From NCBI GenBank assembly GCA_009103225.1, contig RHPI01002438.1, forward strand, positions 366,750 through 430,749: a stretch of DNA of 64,000 bases. Reading direction: 5' to 3'. This document shows positions 44,268 through 55,304 of this stretch, piece after piece. This DNA comes from Chlorokybus atmophyticus. Its lineage: Eukaryota; Streptophyta; Chlorokybophyceae; Chlorokybales; Chlorokybaceae. Position 1 is the first letter of the stretch, and each line of letters begins with the position of its first letter. The notes beneath the pieces were generated by a model, which worked only from the letters and a program-made list of their open reading frames with translations, was not told where the DNA came from and did not search any database. The translations under genes and the position numbers were made by a program.

Positions 44268-45533
44268 CCAGTCCCGATGGAACTTGATGATGAGGATGCC
44301 AACGGAGAACGTCGCCAGCACCCAAGTCAGGGAACCACGACGGCTGCAGCAGTTGTGGACCTCGTGGACAGCGATGATGACATCATGGTGCTGGACGGGC
44401 CGGGTGCTGAAGTTGAGGCGTCAACACCTGTGCCCCTGTTCATTTACCCTAGTGCAAATGCACGTGATGCGGTGCCAGTGTTTGAAGCGGACAGAAAGTT
44501 GCTGGACGGCAGATGGAAGCCCAACGACACCGTGCTCCACTTCTTTTGCAGGTATGAGCCTTGCGTTGTTGGTGTTGTGCAGCTGTGTCATGTATGTGTC
44601 GCTCACGCGCAGATATAAGAAAGAGAAGGTCGTGGGCAGAGCTGACGGCATTCATGTGAGGCTGTTCAACCCGCACTTCTACACCAAGATTGTGCATTGC
44701 CATGAACAACATAACTGGCACAGTGGCACTCACAGGATAGATAGGTGGGAGAACGATCCGTTTTCCAAGAACTTGCTGGCAGCAATTGTCAACCCAGACA
44801 GCTGGTGAGAGTGAAGCCAAGTTCTCGCACTGCAGTGATGCTGTACTTGCTTGCATGGATTCACTTTGAAGTCTGCATGCCACAGGACTCACTAGAGTTT
44901 GCTGCTGGTGTGCAATCCTGGAGGGGAACTTGGAAGCAACACGCCACCCTTGATCATCCATCTCGACTCCCTTGGTCTACATCGCAACGTCGACGGACCA
45001 ATGCGCGCTTATCTAAACTATATGTGGGGCAGGAAGCATGGAAGTGAGTCGCAACAGCGTCTCTCCCGCAAACGTCCCGCTACTTGATCCACAGGTAGGA
45101 CATGTTGTTCTGGTATGAGGTCACGCCCTCTCCTGGCACAATCCCTATGTTGATGCACATACGGTTGGTTCGCCCGCATTGACATAGCGTGTTCGTGCAG
45201 GTCCCTCAGCAGAGGGATGGAGTTGCGTGCGGGCTGTTTGTCATGGTTTACCTTGACAAGTTTATAGATGGGATACAAGCTGGTCCAATCGAGCAAAACG
45301 CCCCAATATTTCAGCAGGTACAGCTCATGCATTGGAATGTCTCCATATGCAGCTGTCTTAGTGCAAAGTCGTGTAGGTTGACATGTGCTGAGCAACCAGA
45401 TGGTGTGGGTGTGTGCAACGCAGATGCAAAAGGATTGGTTTCGTCCAAAAGAGGCAGACAGCTTAAGGAGACGACTGCGAACACTCATGGACAGCATGCC
45501 AGCACAGCAAACGCCACGGCGGATGTGAAATAG
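44268..45533 (+). pseudogene. Ulp1/SENP-like cysteine protease of the CACTA ORF
   Basis: After an acidic SUMO-interacting-like run (VVDLVDSDDDIMVLD, 44,350) come LDGRWKPNDTVLHFFCRY, VRLFNPHFYTKIVH, the His block SWTH.SLLLVCNPGG (44,883-44,920), IIHLDSLGLH with the catalytic Asp, and VPQQRDGVACGLFVMVYLDKF (45,197-45,260) with the Gln and the Cys nucleophile. The Trp that normally follows the catalytic His is a TAG stop (44,893-44,895), so this copy is dead. Ulp1 proteases cleave SUMO; they are frequent passengers in plant CACTA and Mutator elements. Confidence 0.8.
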
Positions 45534-46177
45534 CAGGCGGTTGGTACATAGCTAAGTTGTAGTCAAAAGCACAATTCCATTGGCCAGCTGTGTAATAGTA
45601 GCCCAAGCTAACTTTGTGCTTAATAGAATTTATGTAATAGAATTTAGAATGCAAGCCATTAGCATGCTTGCCTTTTCAATGGCACTTGGGACTTGGTGTA
45701 ATTTCACAGCGGCAGTTTTGTCAAGTGGTGTTGAACATTTAATGGCACTTGGCACTTGGTGTATTTCATGCTATATGTTCCGTGAATATGACGGTGACTA
45801 TGCAATGGTATTTAGGACTTATGGTTTTCGCGGCAAGCCGTAGCCAGCACCACACAAGCTGGGTGATTATTCTGGTGTTTGAGCACTGACAATTCATTGT
45901 ACCATATCGTTCATCAAGTACAACTTGACTGACCTTGAATATGCACGAAATACTCAGAAATTTAAAGTGTACGGGTTGAAACGAGGTTCAGTGGTATGTA
46001 CGTTGAATATGAATGCGTCTTGCGGGTGAAGAACGCTGTTCCTTTTGGCAGGGATGGGACAGAAGGTAATAACCATTGGATATTCACGGACAAAAGGCGT
46101 GAAACGGATCAAGTCATTAATATTCAGACGAAATGGCGTGAATAATCAGGACTCGGGGGGTCCCAAAATTACCAGTG
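45534..46177 (+). mobile_element. CACTA element 3' end and right terminus 2
   Basis: Noncoding tail with a duplicated word (aatggcacttggnacttggtgta at about 45,678 and 45,741), then the terminus tcggggggtcccaaaattaccagtg ending at 46,177. Its complement starts CACTGGTAATTTTGGG, a CACT(G) end as in EnSpm elements, and resembles the end at 16,140. It matches the orientation of the transposase ORF. Confidence 0.65.
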
Positions 46178-46374
46178 TGGGAGGTGCTTCGGCCAGCTCA
46201 TACTTGACATGAGATGCGTCCGGATTAAAGACGCCGCTTGCGAACAAGAGACATGGCCACCTGCAGATCCTAAAGATGGCCACTCGAGCTTTCGCACGTA
46301 TGTCATGATCTCGTGGTTTAAATAAAACAAACATTTGTACATTGCACGAGCTGTTGTCTGATGCAACTGTTGCA

Positions 46375-47890
46375 GGTGAGTTTCTCGACTTTGCTGATGC
46401 TATCCGCGCAAAAGCAAAGCAGCATCAGACAGAGCAAGAGTACACTCTGCCATCAACAGTGCCGCAGCGATAGGCAGAGATGCAACGAGCACTCGACCGC
46501 CTAACAGACAGCCACGCAAGCATTGTTGACGATCTTCGCAGGTTCATTAACACATCAAGGGTATGATTGTGTGAATTGCTGTGACATTGTCTATGACCAA
46601 ACGACAATTCAACTCAAGACACCATGTTGCTGTGCACATTGCAGAACCGCGCCGGTCCCTCGTCCGCGGAAGTTGACAATGAAGATTGTGCAAGAGCTGC
46701 GCAGGAGGTGGCTGATCGATTGAACATCACACCGCGTGGTCAACAACCCGCACCGATCGATGGTGCTGGGCCAAGTTCACGGCGTGAGCTGTTTGAGATA
46801 TGGACGAGCTTTTGCGGTAATTGCGGCAAACCGGTGTCTATGGCGTTCTGCATGAGCTGCGGGCGGCCATAATGTACGTCGTGTTGCAAATGATGTGCAT
46901 CATGTGCTGCATGATAGACATCCACATTGCGCGAGCTATGCGATGATGTGTTCAGGTAGTCAGGATGCGCCTGTCAGGTCTGCAAAATGCAACACATCCG
47001 CGCAAGAAGATGAGTCGGCTCCGAGTACATCTAGATCAGTCAAGCCAATCACCGAGCATGAACGCGATCTATACATGTTCAAGCGTGATGTGGGTTGTGT
47101 TCGAGGTATGTGTCCAAGTTTAAATCGGTTGAGCACTGCATCAAGATATTCGCTGCGTTCACAGCGCGTGTGTGATTGTTGACAAGTTGGTTATAATGAA
47201 TGTGTGGCGCGAGTTCATGTACTCGGGCCCGCAAGGCAAGTTGGCAGTGCTTAAACCGATGGCAAAATGAGGGCAAGAAAACATTTTTTTGAGGAACGGA
47301 ACAGCAGTATGGCAACGCAACCGCATCAACATCCGAAACGGCAGGTTGGCATGCATCAAAGAACATCCATTGTCATGTTTATGATGTACTGCATGCACTT
47401 GTCAATTGTGTGTTGTGCTCTATGAGGCGCTAACATGCATCATTTTATGACAGAAATAAGCCCATCAATTTTTAGTTAGTATATCGCATTGAGCACGACA
47501 GTAGTCACTTGAGCAAAGCTAAAAAAGAGGAGCGTGCATTAAGCGAGCTGCAAGAGGTGATGCGCATGCTGGCGCTTGCGAGAAAGCTCAATCGGGATTA
47601 GTGCACAGTGGATGCGTTGGCTAAACGGTGCAAGAGTGAGGGCACCTGGAAGATAATACTAAGCATGTACCTGAAAAATCAATATAACGGATGTGGTATG
47701 CTAGACAGCGATGGTAAAGCATGTGCGCGCGCGTGCGCCACTTTCGCAGGATAGTGGCAAAAGGGCAGTAACGGAGGCCAAGTTGAAGGAGTACGTTGTT
47801 AGCGCCGCCAGTGACCTTGCCGCACCAGATCATGTTGTCGCTGAGGCTCGGCATGCACATGAACGCGGCAAACAGAGTCGCGCGGTTTAA
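46375..47890 (+). CDS. Unrecognised multi-exon ORF with zinc ribbon, probably element-derived
   Basis: Plus-strand pieces: EFLDFADAIRAKAKQHQTEQEY...LDRLTDSHASIVDDLRRFINTS (46,378-46,560, helical, with one in-frame TAG near 46,471), then RAGPSSAEVDNEDCARAAQEV...ELFEIWTSFCGNCGKPVSMAFCMSCGRP (46,644-46,872, a CxxC...CxxC zinc ribbon at the end of a frame), then SVKPITEHERDLYMFKRDVG (46,950-47,100) and KAKKEERALSELQEVMRMLALARKLNRD (47,500-47,600). Exon linkage is unclear and I do not recognise the family. Confidence 0.35.
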
Positions 47891-48700
47891 AATGGTGTGC
47901 ATGTCAGTTTAATGAGGACAGACCTCCAGCATGAGTAGTTTGCTACATGTTGTGTATCTGAAAGTGCGTGGATGTGCAACTTAATGATTGAGACAAGCGC
48001 CATCATAAGTACTCCTGTGCTCATGTGGCTAATACTGATATGCTTGCTCGTCGCGCTTGCATCATGCATGCGTAGTTGCACTTGTTTTTGTCGTACGCAC
48101 AAAATGGCATTAAGTTGATAGTTTAAGCGCATGCACCAATTTGTCAATGGTTGTAACACCGTGCCACCAGGGCACAGGCTTTTCAACTGTCATGCATTTA
48201 TACAAAAGTACATGACTTATGCACATCATGCATGGCCTTGGATCATTCACATATCGACCATACATGGACCATGTTTACAAGTCCGCATTTATGGTGCAGC
48301 TTGTGGCAAACCTTGGAGCTTCAAGAATGGTGTCAACCTCACATGGCAGCTCTTATTTAACTCCCACACCTCTTACACAAATAACCCACCCATTATAGGG
48401 CAGGGGAAGGCCCGTTTAACACCAAGCACACCACACTCAATAGGTGGAAGAACCTTGCTAACGCTCAGCCAAGGTGAGCACAACAAGGCCAGCGCCATCC
48501 TCAACGTGTACAACAACAACTCCCTCTGCTCTAAGCATGCCAACCCCTTGAGGCCGCTCACATGCAGTCTAGCTGACGTAGTTGTTCAGATCCACTTGCA
48601 AATGCCTTCCCACTTGCCCGCACAATCCCTCAAGGGGCATAGCCCCTTGAGAACGTGTGCTGACCATACAATACATGTCCCGCGTACTGCTCAGTGCTTA
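47891..48700. other. No gene supported
   Basis: A 240-codon open frame (48,131-48,853) runs into the tandem repeat and has repeat-like composition, so I reject it as a gene. Nothing else is seen. Confidence 0.45.
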
Positions 48701-49170
48701 AACACATGCAATCGAGTGCAGGTGCACCTACAATGTTGTTCAAGAGTACCTAAAGTGCTCATAACTAGACTCGAGCCTTCAGGCCACCTTGTAACGATTC
48801 AATGCACTTACCCGTCTTCAGGCATCATGCCAGAGTATGTGATGTGCCAATGACTAGTCCAGAACCTTTAAGCCATGTCGTAGGGATTAAGTGCACTTAC
48901 CCACCTTTAGGCACATGCAATTGAGTGGCAGCTTCACCTATAAAATTGTGCAAGAGTACTTGAAGCGCAAACAATGAGACCTGAGCCTTCATGCCACTTA
49001 ATAACGATTTAACGCACTTACTCACCCGTAGGCACATGCAATTTAGTGGCAGGTGCACCTACAATTTTATGCAAGAGTACCTAAAGTGCAAATTAGACCC
49101 AAGCCTTCAAGCAACCTTGTAACGGTTCAGTGCACTCACCCACCTTCAGGCACGTCGTGCAGAGTTCGTG
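48701..49170 (+). repeat. Diverged tandem repeat (about 120-bp unit)
   Basis: Four units share ggcacatgcaat..agtggcaggtgcacctacaa, gcaagagtacctaaagtgc, gagccttcaagccaccttgtaacgattcaatgcacttaccc. A further unit fragment lies at 50,114-50,200, beyond the LTR-like relic. Confidence 0.75.
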
Positions 49171-49329
49171 CAGTGCCAATGACCGTCTTAAACTCTGAAG
49201 CCACCTCGTGGGGATTGTCGTGCCTGCCATATTCGAGGGTCACGCCATCTCGGGCACACTGCAGACGAGCGCTCATGCCGCGGGCATGCTGGTGCTGCAC
49301 GCAGTATTAGAGCAACACAAACAAAGACA

Positions 49330-50113
49330 ACCCCCCAGATATAGGCATAGGCTCGGGGATAAACCTACGTGAAGATCTGATTAGTAGTAGAGCCGGTGAC
49401 GCTGTCCTCCTTACTGTACCTATTGTGCTGTAGTTCACACAGGTAACAAGCCACTACGATCATCGTAGGTAGTGCTGTATACACTATACACTATAATAGG
49501 TAATGCTGTATACACAGTTCTTTGCATGAGTGGATGATGTATTACACTGTTAAGTGAGGTGAATGAACAAGCAACTCAGAGATGCTATGTCCTGACTGAT
49601 GCAGCAAACACACCACCGCCAAGCTCACAGCAATGACAGGCACAGCGCACAAGAGCATACACTGTGTCTCACGTGGTAAGGCAGTCCTTAGCAACCGGGA
49701 CGGTGCTTCCAGTTCAAGTCGCTTCACAAGCTCTTTAAGTCTGAGTTTCTACTCTTAGTACTCACTCACAGTGTCACCAGCAAGTCTAGTGACATGACTT
49801 CCTACTTATACATGTCAAATTATGACTGTGCAGTGCTACGCGGGCACTAGGCCAACGCTCACATCGAGGCCGTATGCTACTACGAAAATGTTCTAAGATT
49901 CGATAACGCACATGGGCTAATACTGAGATTCCTAACTGATCAGCTACGCGCGGTTCCTACAGAGAGGTCTGTAGAGTAGCCCTAGCTAAATGCTACATAA
50001 AGTACGAAGCAGTAGGCTGGGGCGCGCGCGGTCTTCATGCTAGCAGCCCGAGCTTGGAGCTGAATGTAGGCATGCTCGAGGAGGACTGGCATGCGAGGGT
50101 ATTTGGCATGACA
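49330..50113 (-). repeat. LTR-like relic, inverted relative to 30.7 kb
   Basis: Reverse complement matches 30,660-31,043 and loosely 1.7-2.5 kb. Tandem-repeat sequence continues immediately after it (50,114 onward: aagtgcacttacccaccttcaggcacatg), so it appears to have inserted into the repeat array. Confidence 0.5.
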
Positions 50114-50200
50114 GGATCAAGTGCACTTACCCACCTTCAGGCACATGTAATTGAGTTGCAGATTCACTTACAGTATTGTGCAAGAGTACCTGAATTGTTA

Positions 50201-51740
50201 AGAATTAAACATATTAAATAAATATATATGATTATATATCGTGTGGCCTTTTTCTGTTTATTATATTGATGTATACATATTCGTATACTTAATGTTAAAT
50301 TTACGCACATGTGCTTACTGTACATTATGTATGTGTACGTATTCTTAACAAATTCAAGATCATGTCTGAATACACATGCACTACATTGTGCGCTTTTTGT
50401 ATACCCATAAATTGTAATACACTATTTGCATGCACATTAATGTTGATCCTGTATACCTGAATACATATGTATCATGCCTTGTGTATTGTTTACGTGTGTA
50501 CATATCCATGTATTACATATTTTATTTTTACGCACATTGACGTGGATTTCTGTCACTGCACAACATCAGAGGTCCTGTTTGCCGCGGGAACGCAATCGTC
50601 CCGGACGCAACCCATCTGGCATGAAGAGCGTCCCCGGACGAGGTTGGGAGACGGTCGATTACGGTCGCACGGGGGTCGCGCGCGCGCGGCGCCGGGATAC
50701 CGTCGCCCCGCCGCCTCCTGCCGTCGTCTGGCCGGGGGGTAACGTTCCAATTCCTCAGACGCCTCTGACGCGTTACGCGTCACGTCTCATATCACGGTCC
50801 AGCGCAGCGCTCTACGTGACGCCGAGAGGCCGAGTAAAGCGCAGGTGCCAGCAACGGCAGTCTTGGCTATAAGCTACTACTGTGTATACGTACGTGTATG
50901 TGTCGTCGTGTGCGCGTGGTAAGGTTGTGATCTCGTGCTGCTGTTGGTCATTGCTCCGCTGGTTGTTGCAAGGCAGCAGTAGTAGTAACAACACACACAG
51001 TAGTAGTAGCTCTTTTGTATTCGCTAAGCTTAGAGGCCCTGTTGCCGCCGCGCCTTCAGCATCATTGTTCCAAGCCGCAGCGGCGGGTGGCATCAGCATT
51101 GCTCTAGTTTGCTGCCGCCGCCCGCTTGGATCTGGGCTTGTTCAGGACTGAGAGCTGGCTGAACCGGAGCACAACCCGATAGGTGAGTTGATGCCTGAAT
51201 GACTGAGCTACTGTGAAAGTCAGTGAGAGCCACTCGCTAGATGGGCAATTCAAGTAACTGCGTGACGGAGTGGGTGATTGCTGGAGTTGCAGAGCACCAA
51301 ATTATATGTTATGATATCGCCCAGGTTTCCAACTTTGTGCCGTGATGAGGTAGACCTTAATCTTGGGTTCATCATAGTCTACTCCTGCTGTTCTGCAATG
51401 TCAGCTAGCATTACGTGAATGTTGTGTGTGTCTCCAGAATGCCATTAGGTTCAGTGTAGCTGCCAGCTGCACGCAAGCTTATCCTCTTCGCTTCCTTTTT
51501 GCCTGCTTCTAGTGCGCAAGTGTTTGAACGGCAACACAGCGCGTGACATTCTGCTTCTGGCATGTGCCGCTTGCATTGGCTTCATTCGCTCAACTGCTGC
51601 AACAACCACGACAGCAATAACAACAAACATTACTATCTGTTTGTTATCTGTGTAAGTAAGGGAATGTCTCATACAGCCTGGGTTGATGATCAACAATCAG
51701 CATTGCTGTGTGTCTGTTGGCAGCTGCTGGCAAGGGAAAG
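50201..51740. other. No gene supported; upstream of ribokinase
   Basis: AT-rich to 50,560, then GC-rich with frames that lack any domain. An upstream ribokinase exon could lie here (the acceptor tgttggcag precedes the assigned start by 18 bp), but I cannot fix it. Confidence 0.4.
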
Positions 51741-53853
51741 ATGATCGTGGTGTTCGGGTCGTCCGTGCTGGACCTGGTGATGCCCGTGCCGGCCCTGCCC
51801 GTGCCCGGCCAGACCGTCTTGTGCGACGGCTACATTGCTGTTCCTGGAGGCAAAGGGGCCAACCAGGTACTCTTGCGGGCCTGGTGTTTGGTTGATTTTG
51901 TAGCTAACGAAAAGTACAAGTAATAGATTAATATTATAGAATTAACCTTACCTGCCTCTCATGTGTAAGCAATATGGCTGCGCACAATCACAGCGAAAGC
52001 GATGTTAATGTAGCTGAAGCGGCTATGCACCCAACTATGCCCATGCAGCCGTACCTGTAGCCTACATACAAGTCTTGCTATGTTGTAGAGAAAAAGAAAC
52101 AGCACTGGTAGCCGTACGTCTTTAGTGTTAGACATACAGGTAGTTTTGCATAACTCAATGTGAGTTGGGTAGTTGTAGTAAGAGGTGCCAACCATTCTGC
52201 AGCTGATGGGTACCTCAAGTTTGAAGCTAGCTGTTGCTATGTGCGTTTTCACAAACATTGTCATCTTGGTGCTAAATGCACTGGTTATGTGGGTGCACAG
52301 GCGTTGGCGGCAAGGCGGGCGGGAGGTGATGTTGCGATGGTGGGATGTGTAGGGGACGATCATTTTGGGCGCATCGTGTTGCAGCCTCTGCGAGACGAGG
52401 GCGTTGACCTGGAGTCGTTCACCATTGAAAGGGATACCCCCACGTCTTGCGCCTGCGTGTGTGTCAACCCACGAGGTGGGCATGACATGATAATTTGCCA
52501 CTGTTGACAATCTGCAGCAATCATGAGTGCAAAGATTTATACCCCCCCATACCCTTCTTTGGACTAGTCACATCAACCTGTTGGTTAAGAGCACAGCTAC
52601 TCCTATGCTTCCAATCAACCGTGTTTGCTGCATATGTGTATGTGTGCTACGCACTTCACGCATAGAGTCTGCATTACAGTACATCGTCTTAGCGGATTTA
52701 CCCTTCGTAAATGTGCACAACACCCAATTGCTTGCCTTCGTTTGTACCCCTTGCCAGGTGAGAACCAAATTGTGGTGGCTAGCGGAGCAAACCAGTTGGT
52801 GACTGCCAAGCAGCTTCATCCAATGCAGCGCAGTGATGTGCTGCTGCTTCAGATGGAGATCTCCCTTGAACAGGTGTTGGTGTTGTGGGTGCTTGCACAT
52901 GTGCGTGTGTGCCAAGTAGTAATGAGGACTGTGTTGACATTGCATCATGTGTGACTGCAGAACTGGCTAGCTATACACCAGGCCAGGACACAGGGCGCGA
53001 GGGTCATCCTCAATGCCGCTCCTGCAGCAGCGGTCCCGGAGGTCATCTTGCGTCAGATTGATGTCCTCATAGTCAACGAGGTGGAGTCGCAGTTCTTTGC
53101 TCAGATGCTTGGCCTGCCAGATGTTCCCGCTGCACTCGCCGCTCGCGAACTGTGCAGGAGATACGGCTGCGTTGCTGGTAAGCACTGTTCTTGCTCAAGC
53201 TCTGAGTACAGCACACCACACTTGAGCGCATGAGTGCTCTCACACACATACACACCTCCTCACATATGTGCACGAACACACATTGACGTGCACATATGTG
53301 CATGCTTATGTGTGTGCTCACCACAACAGCATCAGAGTAACATATGCGTGACACATTGCAATGCGCTCTCTCATGGCAGTGGTTACGCTTGGCGAGAAGG
53401 GTGCCGTTGCGTACGATCGCTGCTTTGGCCCGAACGGCTCCACACAATTAAGCGGCTTGCAGGTTTCTGCGCTGCCGGTTATGCCAGTGGACACTGTTGG
53501 CGCTGGCGACGCCTTTGTCGGCGCATTTGCCTGCGCTTATGCCAGCGGGTCTCCCATCAGCGAGTGCATATGCCGAGGTGAGCACAAACATCTACACACA
53601 CAATTCGTTTATTGATTCATCTGACTATTGTTGATTGTCAGGTTCCGTTGCGGGGAGTTTGGCGTGTGTGGTGCGTGGGGCTCAACCATCCATGCCGACG
53701 GCTAAGGCAGTGCAGCTGCGCATGGACGAGGTGGTCGTGACGCCAGTTGACGAAAGCAACTTCGCCAACATTACCACAAAGGCCATGCAAGCGGCCACCC
53801 TCAGCATGACTCGCGTGTCCAGTAAGGGCAAGATGCTTAATGACAGCGTGTGA
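51741..53853 (+). CDS. Ribokinase (PfkB family)
   Basis: Six exons, every junction in phase: 51741-51866, 52301-52475, 52758-52873, 52961-53177, 53380-53577, 53642-53853 (TGA), giving 347 aa. Ribokinase phosphorylates D-ribose to ribose-5-phosphate with ATP, feeding nucleotide and pentose metabolism. Seen: the N-terminal VFGSSVLDLVMPVP, PfkB signature 1 region GGKGANQALAARRAGGDVAMVG, GENQIVVASGANQLV, NAAPAAAVPE, IVNEVESQFF, and signature 2 DTVGAGDAFVGAF with the catalytic Asp. Length fits the family (about 300-350), with a C-terminal extension. In plants ribokinase acts in the plastid; the assigned start gives no transit peptide, so an upstream exon may be missing. Intact host gene. Confidence 0.92.
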
Positions 53854-55304
53854 GCTCGCACAGGCGCGACGCTATAATTGCGTCTTTGCAATGACTGTCA
53901 TCGCCTTCGCATTGCAGAGGTTATAGATGTGTGTCGTTCAAATAATTGCTGCAGAAGCCTTGTGTGGCTCTTCAAGTGGAAGAGTCAACAGTTACCTTAT
54001 CAGGTCAGTGAGTCACTTTGTCACTTATGTTTGCGCCATGCTCTTCGCTTGCACACATCAGGCGTCCTCTGGGCTGCATTAGATGATGGCAGCGTACCAC
54101 ACATCCAGCAATGCATAAGACAGAATATGCCATTTGCAAACCTACTACTATCAACAAAATCAGCTGTACTTCAATCACGCTGGTACTACAAGCAATATAC
54201 AAATGTTCGCAAAACTAGTGCTTGGAGGTGGTCTCTGGTGCAGACGGTGCTACACTGTTTGTACTGTTCGTAGTATTTACGCTGCTGCTGCTGCTGCTGC
54301 CGAGTGCAGAGTCCTTCTGCATCGGTCGATTCCTTCTGCGCGGCTGGTTTGGCTCGGCTTCCGGACGCAGCATGCCCTGGTGAAACACGAAACCGCTTGT
54401 AAGCAAGCGTGCATTGCAGTGGCATGTAACAAGAGAGACTGCTACATGATTGAAGCACAGCAGCTACTCCAATCTGGCAAAGTTGATCCCAGCCATCACT
54501 AACCGCAGCAGCGCATGGACATCAATCACACACAGAATGACACCGCTGCAGTAACCATACAAACGCTGTGTGGCAAGCATCTGGTATCAGACTGTTGTCT
54601 TGCGTGGCTGTTCTGCATGGACAATACACCCGGAAGGACATGTGTGAGTACCTTTTCCGCCGCCCTCCTTAGGATCAGACCTCCCACCACAGCTCCAAAC
54701 ACTGAACCAGCAACTGCCAGCCAAGGGTTTTAACAACAACTCATGGTGTTGTTCATCAAGGCGGAGGCATTGTGAAGTTGACAACAACGAAAGCCATACA
54801 AACACACAGCAATAAAACAACTCTCTCACCCACGCTGGACAGCTGGAAGCCTGTCACCCACATGCTCCCGTCGAAGGCCGTTCCCGACGCCTCGAGCGGT
54901 CCCATCCTATCCTATCCTCTCAACAACCCTGCGCACCGCCTCCACCCTGTCGTCCTCCTCCACCTCCTGCTCCGTCGCCTGCTCCACAGCACCGTATGCA
55001 GCACTGTACGTACACTGTACGGCATACAAGTTTTGGCCCACGTTACCGTGCTGACTCAGATTGAGTGACGTATCTGCAGCGTGCTTGAGTGACGTAACCG
55101 CGGCCTAGAATTAGGGTTCGCTTAGGGGCGGCAATGTCCGTGCGGGCGTTGTTGGGGTCCTAGTTGCCGTTGCTGCCGGGGTGGGTGGCTGGTGCAAGGC
55201 TGGCTTCTTTCGTTCTGGGAGGAGCGGGGGCTCATGCGGGAGGTGGCGGAGCTGGTGGAGGAGGTGGTGGTAGCGGAGGGAGCTGGTTGCAAGGTTCATG
55301 GTTT
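53854..55304. other. Intergenic; promoter region of the next gene
   Basis: No supported gene. A short CTG run is at 54,283-54,301. Two TGACGTA motifs (55,066 and 55,091; bZIP-type core TGACG) and an attagggttcg word (telobox-like, 55,113) lie 190-240 bp before the next start. Confidence 0.5.

Noticed and set aside
48131-48853. 240-codon plus-strand open frame
   Set aside because: Overlaps the diverged tandem repeat, has no domain, and its composition does not look coding.
55164-55304. Upstream extension of the fusion gene with a Gly-rich leader
   Set aside because: The frame opens only after a TAG and lacks an ATG before 55,305; the Gly-rich part is low complexity.
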